Source: an uncultured Phaeodactylibacter sp.
GTDB lineage: Bacteria > Bacteroidota > Bacteroidia > Chitinophagales > Saprospiraceae
Assembly (NCBI GenBank): GCA_913062745.1
Contig: CAJXXJ010000206.1
Coordinates: 1 to 6,860 of the forward strand
DNA length: 6,860 nucleotides
Direction of reading: 5' to 3'
The notes under the pieces: generated by a model
Database searches by the model: none
Told to the model about the DNA's origin: nothing
Seen by the model: only the letters and a program-made list of their open reading frames with translations
Position numbers and translations under genes: made by a program
Shown: one piece after another, positions 1 through 5,734 of the stretch
Layout: each line of letters begins with the position of its first letter
Numbering within the stretch: position 1 is the first letter of the stretch

Positions 1-730
1 GGGCAGCAGCCCGCTCTCCGGGGGCGAGCGGAAAAAAAGCCTCATCTTCTCCCCACAGCACAAGAGTCGGCACAGATACCGAGCGCAGTTCTTCGTCGGT
101 GTAGGTTGCCACCGCCTTGCCCCGGCCCAGGAAGAACGGATAGCGCCCTCCCGGCTTGCGGATGACTTCCATAGAATAAGCGTGCCATGCCGGGTCGGCT
201 ACAGCGGGGTCCTTCATCACTTTGCTGCCCAGCAGCTGGCCCCAGAATGCAGTGGGAAACAAACGGTACAGCACCATGCGCGGGATGATGCTGCGGTCCC
301 ATTCATCGCTCAGCCCTCCGGCACTCACCAGGATGAGCCGCTCCAGCATATCCGGATAATGCAGCGCAAAGTAAATGCCTACCGAGCCACCCTGTGAACT
401 GCCTGCCAGGCTGAAAGAGCTGAGCTGCAGCGCCCGGGCTGCCGCCGCCAGCCATCGGGCGTAAAATTGCTTGCTGTAGTCCGCCCATGGCTTTTCCGAC
501 TCGCCGTAACCGGGTTTGTCAAAAGCAATGACGCGAAAGTGGCGCGACAGTGGTGCAATCACTTTGTACCAGCTCGTTGCGCCGCCGCCGGCACCATGTA
601 GCAACACGAGCACCGGCCCCTCCCCTGCCTCCAGATAAGAAGTCCGGATACCAGCGGCATCGATAAAGTCATGCCTGACGTCTGTTTCGATCAGGCGAAG
701 TAAGCGTTGAAAATTAGTTTGTTCCGGCAT
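1..730 (-). CDS. Alpha/beta-hydrolase fold enzyme, C-terminus cut by window edge
   Basis: The frame is open for 243 codons from ATG 728-730 to the left edge and has no stop in the window, so the 3' end is missing. Visible landmarks follow the alpha/beta-hydrolase order: the oxyanion-hole loop HGAGGG (residues 45-50), the DKPGYGES turn (71-78), the nucleophile elbow G-S-S-Q-G with Ser112, then a cap region, and WGED (226-229), whose Asp229 is the likely acid of the triad. The catalytic His should lie just beyond the edge. There is no signal peptide, so it is probably cytoplasmic. The resemblance is to the broad MhpC/meta-cleavage-hydrolase-like group; the substrate cannot be told. The start is fixed by an in-frame TAA four codons upstream. 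A purine-rich AAGGAG (747-752) lies 16 bases before the ATG, too far to act as a normal ribosome binding site. It lies downstream of a terminator, so it is probably transcribed separately from the RluA-family gene. Confidence 0.9.
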   Translation of the reverse strand, partial: MPEQTNFQRLLRLIETDVRHDFIDAAGIRTSYLEAGEGPVLVLLHGAGGGATSWYKVIAPLSRHFRVIAFDKPGYGESEKPWADYSKQFYARWLAAAARALQLSSFSLAGSSQGGSVGIYFALHYPDMLERLILVSAGGLSDEWDRSIIPRMVLYRLFPTAFWGQLLGSKVMKDPAVADPAWHAYSMEVIRKPGGRYPFFLGRGKAVATYTDEELRSVSVPTLVLWGEDEAFFPLAPGERAAA

Positions 731-866
731 AAATACGGCTTAAATACTCCTTAAAACGCTGTAACTGCTGAAGGGTTTTGGCAAGGATTTTTGTCATTTG
801 TTTAGTTTTTAAAATACAGAAAATTTTAACTGAGTAAAAGCAAAACACAAATGATCGACTACCTAC
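731..866. other. AT-rich intergenic gap upstream of the alpha/beta hydrolase
   Basis: This stretch lies between the hydrolase start and the terminator hairpin. It is clearly more AT-rich than the flanking genes and includes the 8-base palindrome AAAATTTT (820-827). It must contain the hydrolase promoter if that gene is transcribed on its own, but I found no convincing TAnnTTTG box on the minus strand. No open frame of note is seen. Confidence 0.6.
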
Positions 867-907
867 AAAACAGGCTTTCTGCTGGTATGCAACAGAAAGC
901 CTGTTTT
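867..907 (-). terminator. Perfect-stem intrinsic terminator, possibly bidirectional
   Basis: The arms AAAACAGGCTTTCTG (867-881) and CAGAAAGCCTGTTTT (893-907) are exact reverse complements over 15 bases and enclose an 11-base loop. Read on the minus strand, the hairpin starts 58 bases after the stop of the RluA-family gene and its 3' arm ends in TTTT, as expected for the end of that transcript. On the plus strand the hairpin is followed by TTTTAATTTAATT, so it could also stop transcription from the other side. The fold is clear from the sequence; its activity is inferred. Confidence 0.85.
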
Positions 908-965
908 AATTTAATTGAATAAAGTCTTGGTCAGTGTAGCACCAGGAACGAGGCAGCGCCGGGTA

Positions 966-1661
966 TCAGCCTACCCACTGCCCTTCAAACATTTTCCAGA
1001 CCTCGTCTTTCACCAGAGGGTTGGCGGTGATCGTCACCGGTTCCTGCCGCACCGGGTGCATGAAGGACATGCTTCGGCAGTGCAGGTGGATAGAGCTATC
1101 GGGATTGGCGGTAGGCGCACCGTACTTCAGGTCGCCGCGGATTGGGCAGCCCATGCGGGACAGCTGCACGCGGATTTGGTGCGGGCGGCCGGTCTTCGGT
1201 TTGACCTCCAGCATATGGTGGTTGCCGATTTCGGCGATCATCTCGTAGGAAAGTTCTGACTTCTTAGCGTCTTTGTTGCGCTTTTTAAGGGAGGCGTGTG
1301 CCACGTTGCGGGAACGGTCCTTATCGATATAGTGTACCAGCTCGCCCTGTAGCGGGTCCGGGCGGTTTTCGGTAATAGCCCAGTATGTTTTCTCGATAGC
1401 CCGCTCCTGAAACAGCTTGTTCATGCGGGCGAGTGCCTTGCTTGTGCGCGCGTAAATGACCACTCCGCTCACCGGGCGGTCGAGGCGGTGGATAGTGCCC
1501 AGAAATACCGCCCCCGGCTTATTGTACCGGTCGGCGATGTATTGTTTGACAAACTCGCTCAGCGGCTTATCCTCAGTGATATCAGCCTGTACCAGGATGC
1601 CCGCAGGTTTGTTGACGGCAATCAGGTGGTTATCTTCAAAAAGTACTTGTAGTCCTATCAT
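966..1661 (-). CDS. RluA-family RNA pseudouridine synthase
   Basis: This 231-residue protein should isomerise specific uridines in rRNA or tRNA to pseudouridine in the cytoplasm. The N-terminus has the FEDNHLIAVNKPAG pattern (8-21). The catalytic motif is HRLDRPVSG (58-66), with Asp61 as the nucleophile. The conserved Tyr of KTYWAI is Tyr93, and the RNA-binding TGRPHQIR motif is at 157-164, followed by GDLKYGA. No S4 RNA-binding domain precedes the catalytic domain, so it is a short, TruC/RluA-like form rather than RluC/RluD-like. The family is certain, but the target nucleotide is not predictable. It is 38 bases downstream of the DUF502 gene on the same strand and may be its operon partner. 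A -7 box just before the ATG suggests an additional promoter giving a nearly leaderless mRNA. A strong terminator follows it. Confidence 0.96.
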   Translation of the reverse strand: MIGLQVLFEDNHLIAVNKPAGILVQADITEDKPLSEFVKQYIADRYNKPGAVFLGTIHRLDRPVSGVVIYARTSKALARMNKLFQERAIEKTYWAITENRPDPLQGELVHYIDKDRSRNVAHASLKKRNKDAKKSELSYEMIAEIGNHHMLEVKPKTGRPHQIRVQLSRMGCPIRGDLKYGAPTANPDSSIHLHCRSMSFMHPVRQEPVTITANPLVKDEVWKMFEGQWVG

Positions 1662-1666
1662 AGCAG

Positions 1667-1674
1667 CAAAGGTA
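1667..1674 (-). promoter_or_regulatory. Putative -7 box before the RluA-family gene
   Basis: The minus strand reads ACTACCTTTGC, which contains TAnnTTTG, the Bacteroidota housekeeping -7 consensus. Only five bases separate it from the ATG at 1661, so a transcript started here would be leaderless or nearly so. The TTGA seen directly upstream of the other boxes in this window is absent here (ATCCAC instead), and no clear -33 element is visible. A chance match is possible. Confidence 0.45.
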
Positions 1675-1699
1675 GTGGATAAGTTGTAAACTCCCGGAA

Positions 1700-2389
1700 C
1701 TAAGTCTGCGGCCCGGAAGGCTGCTCCGGGGCATCGGCAGGCTGTTTCGGCAGCGTAAAGAGGGAAGAAGAGCCGGTGCCCACGCCGATGATAGAGCTCA
1801 TTGCATCCTCCGGCCGGGTGTCGACATAACGCAGCTGCTCCTCTTTGACGTGGAAGACGAAACCGTTCGTTGGATTAGGCGCCGTAGGGACAAAGACGGT
1901 GACGTACCCCCCTCCGACTTCATCATCGGTGACAAAGCCGGTCATCAGCACGCCACTGCCAAAGGCATCCACAAGCACGACTTGTGAGAAAGGCGTTTTC
2001 TTGCGCCCCAGAAACTGCCGCACAGTTTCGCGCAGCACCCCGTACAGCGGCAGGTTCATCAACCACTGTTGCTCAAAGCGGGCAAAGAGCTTTCCGCCCA
2101 CGCTCGTTTTGACGACGATGCCCACAAAGAAAAACAGGGTAACCACGATGCTCAGGGAAAGCAGATCGAGCAAAGTGGCGGAAATGTTTTCCGAAAAAGG
2201 AATCAGGGCACGGATGGGCTCCAGCAGCTTGCCGGTAAACTTGACAACCAGCCGTACCAAAAAGATAAAAAGGGTGAGGGGGAGTATTACTACAAGCCCC
2301 CCGATAAAGGTAGTGACCACAAAGCGGCGCAGCCTAAGCATTAAACCCTTTGCCCGCTCGGGGTCTGGGATATTGAATCTATCCGGCAT
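1700..2389 (-). CDS. DUF502-family inner-membrane protein
   Basis: This 229-residue protein matches the DUF502 architecture. A short basic N-terminus (RLRR, 19-22) is followed by a first membrane helix (about 24-49) with a central ILP. A second helix follows at about 73-93 (LLDLLSLSIVVTLFFFVGIVV). Next comes a soluble domain with the LPLYG segment (113-117), a VLVDAFGSG stretch, and the diagnostic VPTAPNPTNG motif (167-176). The tail from about residue 210 is Pro/Gln-rich and probably disordered. The family's biochemical role is not established, so none is assigned. Start ATG 2387-2389 lies eight bases after the rfbB stop, which supports co-transcription and perhaps translational coupling. 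The family call rests on the motif and the two-helix layout. Confidence 0.9.
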   Translation of the reverse strand: MPDRFNIPDPERAKGLMLRLRRFVVTTFIGGLVVILPLTLFIFLVRLVVKFTGKLLEPIRALIPFSENISATLLDLLSLSIVVTLFFFVGIVVKTSVGGKLFARFEQQWLMNLPLYGVLRETVRQFLGRKKTPFSQVVLVDAFGSGVLMTGFVTDDEVGGGYVTVFVPTAPNPTNGFVFHVKEEQLRYVDTRPEDAMSSIIGVGTGSSSLFTLPKQPADAPEQPSGPQT

Positions 2390-2397
2390 AGATGACT

Positions 2398-3456
2398 TTA
2401 ATCCTCTGTGTATTGTTTCTCGTAATATTCCTGATATGCTCCTGATGTAACGCGCTCAAGCCATCCGGTGTTTTCCAAATACCAGGATGCGGTCTTGCGC
2501 AGCCCCTCTTCTGCCTGTATTTTTGGGCCCCAGCCCAGTTCGTTCTGCAGCTTACTGGCATCAATAGCGTAGCGGCGGTCGTGCCCCGGGCGGTCTTTCA
2601 CGAAAGTGATCAGCTCTCTCGAGCTGCCGGCTGCCCGCCCCAGTAGCTCGTCCATCACATCACAAAGCTGATGGACCAGGTCAATATTTTTCCATTCATT
2701 ATTGCCGCCTATGTTATAGGTTTCGCCGTTGACACCCTTATGATAAATAAGGTCAATCGCCTCGGCATGGTCTTCCACCCACAGCCAGTCGCGGGTATAT
2801 TTCCCGTCTCCGTAAACCGGAAGCGGCTTCTCATGCCGGATGTTGTTGATCATAAGCGGCAGCAGCTTTTCCGGAAACTGGTAGGGGCCATAGTTATTGG
2901 AGCAGTTGGAGATAACGACCGGCAAGCCATAGGTGTGGTAGTACGCCCGCACGAGGTGGTCAGAGCTGGCCTTGGAAGCCGAGTAGGGCGAACGCGGGTC
3001 GTAAGCCGTATCCTCCGTGAAGAAACCAGTTTCGCCCAGGGTGCCGTAGACTTCATCGGTGGAAACGTGGTAGAAGCGCTTGCCGCTAAAGTCGCCCCAG
3101 TGGCTGCGCGCCGCATTGAGCAGCACCACGGTGCCTACTATATTGGTTTCGATAAAGCTCATGGGGTTGGAAATCGAACGGTCCACATGCGACTCTGCAG
3201 CAAGGTGGATAAGGCCGTCAAACTGATGAACAGCAAACAGTTCCTGCATCGCATCCGCATCGGTGATATCTGCTTTGACGAAAGTATAATTGGGTTTGTC
3301 TTCGATGTCTTTGAGGTTCTCCAGATTACCTGCATAAGTCAGCGCATCAAGGTTGACGATTTTGTAATCCGGGTATTTGTTGACCATGAGCCGGACCAGG
3401 TGGGAGCCGATAAAACCTGCGCCGCCGGTAATAAGGATGGTGTTAGATGTAGACAT
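2398..3456 (-). CDS. rfbB: dTDP-glucose 4,6-dehydratase
   Basis: This NAD-dependent short-chain dehydrogenase converts dTDP-glucose to dTDP-4-keto-6-deoxyglucose, the second step toward dTDP-rhamnose and related deoxysugars of LPS and capsule. The Rossmann loop GGAGFIGSH is at 11-19. LDALTYAGNLENL (36-48) and AAESHVDRSI (86-95) are classic RfbB segments. The catalytic Thr-Asp-Glu lie in HVSTDEVYG (T133, D134, E135), and the YxxxK pair is Y158/K162 in YSASK. The nucleotide-sugar signature NNYGPYQFPEKLLPLMI spans 187-203, and the RDW segment is at 222-224. The 352-residue length is normal. No rfbA, rfbC or rfbD lies in the window, so the rest of the pathway must be encoded elsewhere. It is the first gene of a leftward run with the DUF502 and RluA-family genes. 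Its A/C-rich leader has no Shine-Dalgarno sequence. The keto-sugar could feed a sugar other than rhamnose. Confidence 0.97.
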   Translation of the reverse strand: MSTSNTILITGGAGFIGSHLVRLMVNKYPDYKIVNLDALTYAGNLENLKDIEDKPNYTFVKADITDADAMQELFAVHQFDGLIHLAAESHVDRSISNPMSFIETNIVGTVVLLNAARSHWGDFSGKRFYHVSTDEVYGTLGETGFFTEDTAYDPRSPYSASKASSDHLVRAYYHTYGLPVVISNCSNNYGPYQFPEKLLPLMINNIRHEKPLPVYGDGKYTRDWLWVEDHAEAIDLIYHKGVNGETYNIGGNNEWKNIDLVHQLCDVMDELLGRAAGSSRELITFVKDRPGHDRRYAIDASKLQNELGWGPKIQAEEGLRKTASWYLENTGWLERVTSGAYQEYYEKQYTED

Positions 3457-3515
3457 GTGGTCTGTGTTTTGTGGTGGTTAAAATAAAAAGGGTGGCTGCT
3501 CACAGTGCGTGTCGG

Positions 3516-3529
3516 CAAATTTACTCAAT
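3516..3529 (-). promoter_or_regulatory. Putative rfbB promoter core (extended -7)
   Basis: The minus strand reads ATTGAGTAAATTTG followed by CC. The last eight bases (3516-3523) are a perfect TAnnTTTG -7 box, and TTGA sits immediately upstream as at the two plus-strand promoters. It lies 59 bases before the rfbB ATG, leaving an A/C-rich leader of about 50 bases. No TTTG is seen at the usual -33 spacing of about 19 bases. Confidence 0.6.
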
Positions 3530-3578
3530 TAAACGGGCGATCCCCCGCTGCGTTCCAAAAACCGAGTAGATTTTTGAC

Positions 3579-3586
3579 TACATTTG
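3579..3586 (+). promoter_or_regulatory. Putative -7 box for the barrel gene-waaA operon
   Basis: TACATTTG is a perfect match to TAnnTTTG and is followed by C, a common next base. It is directly preceded by TTTGAC (3573-3578), as at the hldA promoter. It lies 16 bases before the ATG at 3603, implying a very short leader. It points away from the rfbB box 55 bases away, so the 3457-3602 gap is a divergent promoter region. No clear -33 element at standard spacing is seen. Confidence 0.65.
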
Positions 3587-3602
3587 CGGCAAACCTTAGG
3601 AA

Positions 3603-4370
3603 ATGCAGAAGATATGGACAAGCCTGTTGTTGCTTTGCTGCACGCTGACGCTGAGCGCACAGCAGGAGTACCCGGAATTTGCGCTTAACCGCGGCAATGG
3701 CTTGCTGCCCGGCATCAGCTACGGCATACACCTGCCGGGTGGAGACCTGGATGAACGCTTCGGCAGCCACTTCAGCGTAGGGGGGAGTTTTGACTTTGTC
3801 ACCTCCAAAAACAGCTGGTTGCTGGGAGTGCAGTACAACCTCTACTTCGGCAACAACGTCGAGGAAAACCCACTGACTAATCTGGTCAACGACGAGGGCT
3901 TCATCATCGCCAACGACCGCACCTACGCAGATATCCGGCTGCGCATGCGCGGCTTTTACGCCGGCGCCCACATCGGCAAAATCATCAGCCTGGGGTTTCA
4001 AAACCCACGCTCCGGCATACGCGTGACAGCCGGCGCAGGGCTGTTCCAGCATAAAATCCGCATACAGAATGACCCATTGCGCACCGTCAACCAACTGACC
4101 GGCGAGTACGAGAAAGGCTACGACCGGCTGACGAACGGCCTGGCCTTCACCGAATTTGTCGGCTACCAGGTGCTGAGCCTGAACAAGCTGATCAATTTCT
4201 ACGCCGGCTTTGAATTCACGCAAGCCTTTACGCAGAGCCGCCGGGCATTCAATTTTGATACCCGCATGCAGGATACCACGGAGCGGCTCGATCTGGATTT
4301 TGGGTTTCGGGTAGGTTGGGTCCTCCCCTTCTACGTTGGGAGCAGGGCATCTGAAGAAATTTACTACTAA
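3603..4370 (+). CDS. Uncharacterised outer-membrane beta-barrel protein
   Basis: I do not recognise a named family for this 255-residue protein. Residues 1-19 form a signal peptide: Lys3, a hydrophobic core SLLLLCCTLTL, and likely cleavage after LSA. The two Cys residues lie inside the core without a good lipobox, so it is probably not a lipoprotein. The mature part has alternating hydrophobic and glycine/aromatic stretches typical of short barrel strands, for example 57-66, 72-82, 117-130, 138-147, 179-190, 197-208 and 230-244. The protein ends in aromatic Tyr residues. It resembles the PorT-like/OMP_b-brl class of small Bacteroidota barrels, perhaps eight strands, but this is only by architecture. 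The stop TAA is followed at once by the waaA ATG, so the two are surely co-transcribed and probably translationally coupled. That context suggests an envelope or LPS-related role, which is inference. The start at 3603 is chosen because it gives a complete signal peptide. Confidence 0.85.
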   Translation: MQKIWTSLLLLCCTLTLSAQQEYPEFALNRGNGLLPGISYGIHLPGGDLDERFGSHFSVGGSFDFVTSKNSWLLGVQYNLYFGNNVEENPLTNLVNDEGFIIANDRTYADIRLRMRGFYAGAHIGKIISLGFQNPRSGIRVTAGAGLFQHKIRIQNDPLRTVNQLTGEYEKGYDRLTNGLAFTEFVGYQVLSLNKLINFYAGFEFTQAFTQSRRAFNFDTRMQDTTERLDLDFGFRVGWVLPFYVGSRASEEIYY

Positions 4371-5642
4371 ATGTGGGGGTTGTACCGCATCGGTATCCGG
4401 CTGTACGGCTGGAGCCTGCAGCTCGCCGCCCTTTTTCACCCCAAAGCCCGCAGCTGGGCGGCGGGGCGCAGGGGTTGGGGGGCTCAGCACCGGCAGCTTT
4501 TGGCAGACAGCTCCGGAGAGGGCCCGCTACTGTGGATCCACTGTGCCTCCCTCGGCGAATTTGAACAGGGCCGGCCGGTTATGGAAGGGCTGAAGCGGGA
4601 AGCTCCTTACATTCGCATTCTGCTCACCTTTTACTCCCCTTCCGGCTACGAGATCCGCAGGAACTACGCTGAAGCAGATTATGTAGCCTACCTGCCCCTG
4701 GACAGCGTATCTAATGCCCGGGATTTTCTCGAAATCTGGCAGCCGGAGCTCGCCGTATTTGTCAAATACGAATTTTGGTTCAACTACCTGCGTGGGCTGC
4801 AGCAGAATGGGATACCCACCGTGTTGATTGCCGGGCTGTTCCGCCCAGGCCAGGTTTTTTTCCGCCCCTACGGTAAACCCTTTTTGCAGGTACTCGCGGG
4901 TTTTGACCACCTCTTCCTGCAGAATCAGGCTTCCGCCAAACACCTTCGGCAGCACGGCATTGAGCACTTTACCGTGGCCGGAGATACGCGGATCGACCGG
5001 GTTTGCCAGATTGCCGAAGCAGCACCGGGCTTTCCACTGGTAGCTCAATTCAAACAAAATGCGCCCGTATTCATTGTCGGCAGCAGCTGGCCGGAGGACG
5101 AAGCCCACCTCCTGCCTTTCATCAATGATCAGCTGCCTGCAGGGTGGAAGGCTATCATCGCCCCCCACCAAATAGACGAAGAACATCTGCGCAATATCGA
5201 AAAAGGGCTGCAACTCCCCTCCTGCCGCTACTCGGAAGCCACTGCCCGGGGCCTGCCCGACGATTGCCGGGTACTCCTTATTGACAATATCGGGATGCTG
5301 TCCGCCCTTTATCAATACGGAAAAATCGCCTACATCGGCGGCGGCTTCGGCGCGGATATCCACAATACGCTGGAACCGATTGCATTCGGGTTACCGGTCC
5401 TGTTTGGCCCGAAGTACGAGAAATTTGAAGAGGCCCGCTACCTGGCAGACAACGGCGGCGGATTTGTAGTGGAAGACTGCCGCAGCCTGGCAGAAGCCTT
5501 CCGAAACCTGCAGGCGGAGGAAGCCTACGAGAATGCCTCCCGCACAGCCCTGGCATACCTGCATAAAAACAAGGGCGCAAGCGAACAGGCCGTCCGGTAT
5601 CTGCGCGGCAAGCTTGATGCCGCATCTTCCCCTAAGCCATAA
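4371..5642 (+). CDS. waaA: 3-deoxy-D-manno-octulosonic acid (Kdo) transferase
   Basis: This GT30 glycosyltransferase moves Kdo from CMP-Kdo to the lipid A precursor at the cytoplasmic face of the inner membrane. The N-terminal hydrophobic/basic segment (about 1-24) serves as a membrane anchor or association region. The N-terminal Rossmann half has WIHCASLGEFEQG (55-67), where Glu63 aligns with the family's catalytic base in the SxGE motif. It also has LLTFYSPSGYE (84-94), YLPLDS (107-112) and FVKYEFWFNYL (130-140). The C-terminal half has GDTRIDRV (204-211), VGSSWPEDE (236-244), APHQIDEEHL (264-273) and the nucleotide-binding GGGFGADIHNTLEP (323-336), followed by FGPKYEKFEEA. The 423-residue length is normal. 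The sequence does not show whether it adds one Kdo or several. It begins on the base after the barrel gene's stop. A 92-base gap with its own promoter-like box separates it from hldA. Confidence 0.97.
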   Translation: MWGLYRIGIRLYGWSLQLAALFHPKARSWAAGRRGWGAQHRQLLADSSGEGPLLWIHCASLGEFEQGRPVMEGLKREAPYIRILLTFYSPSGYEIRRNYAEADYVAYLPLDSVSNARDFLEIWQPELAVFVKYEFWFNYLRGLQQNGIPTVLIAGLFRPGQVFFRPYGKPFLQVLAGFDHLFLQNQASAKHLRQHGIEHFTVAGDTRIDRVCQIAEAAPGFPLVAQFKQNAPVFIVGSSWPEDEAHLLPFINDQLPAGWKAIIAPHQIDEEHLRNIEKGLQLPSCRYSEATARGLPDDCRVLLIDNIGMLSALYQYGKIAYIGGGFGADIHNTLEPIAFGLPVLFGPKYEKFEEARYLADNGGGFVVEDCRSLAEAFRNLQAEEAYENASRTALAYLHKNKGASEQAVRYLRGKLDAASSPKP

Positions 5643-5671
5643 CTCCTGCCCTGGCAACGGCACCTAAGAGC

Positions 5672-5687
5672 GGGAAAATATTTTTCC
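5672..5687. repeat. AT-centred palindrome upstream of hldA
   Basis: GGGAAAATATTTTTCC is a 16-base near-perfect palindrome with one G-T mismatch, centred 24-25 bases upstream of the hldA -7 box. In addition, CGGGA (5671-5675) can pair with TCCCG (5692-5696). It could be a regulator site or a weak transcript-end structure after waaA, although it lacks a strong GC stem with a following T-run. Its function is unknown. Confidence 0.35.
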
Positions 5688-5697
5688 TTTGTCCCGG

Positions 5698-5711
5698 TTT
5701 GACTATCTTTC
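5698..5711 (+). promoter_or_regulatory. Putative hldA promoter core
   Basis: TTTGACTATCTTTC is followed by GC. Its last eight bases match TAnnTTTG except for C at the final position. The TTTGACTA part is identical to that before the barrel gene. It lies 23 bases before the hldA ATG. It suggests hldA can be transcribed apart from waaA, although read-through from the upstream operon is also likely. Confidence 0.5.
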
Positions 5712-5734
5712 GCACACACTGAACTATTCGCAAC

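Noticed and set aside
303..488. Short minus-strand frames at 42-302 and 303-488
   Set aside because: They are out of frame with the alpha/beta-hydrolase reading that shows the oxyanion loop, nucleophile elbow and acid residue; there is no evidence of a frameshift because that frame is open throughout 1-730.
2671..3486. A 271-codon plus-strand frame opposite rfbB
   Set aside because: rfbB on the other strand has every catalytic motif, so this is its antisense shadow. The same applies to the plus-strand frame at 1845-2450 opposite the DUF502 gene.
3525..4490. A 321-codon open frame antisense to the barrel gene and its promoter
   Set aside because: It covers a gene with a clear signal peptide and barrel pattern, runs across the promoter, and its translation has no recognisable motif; it is a shadow frame of GC-rich coding DNA.
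4527..5363. A 278-codon minus-strand frame opposite waaA
   Set aside because: It is antisense to well-conserved waaA motifs and has no domain-like features of its own.
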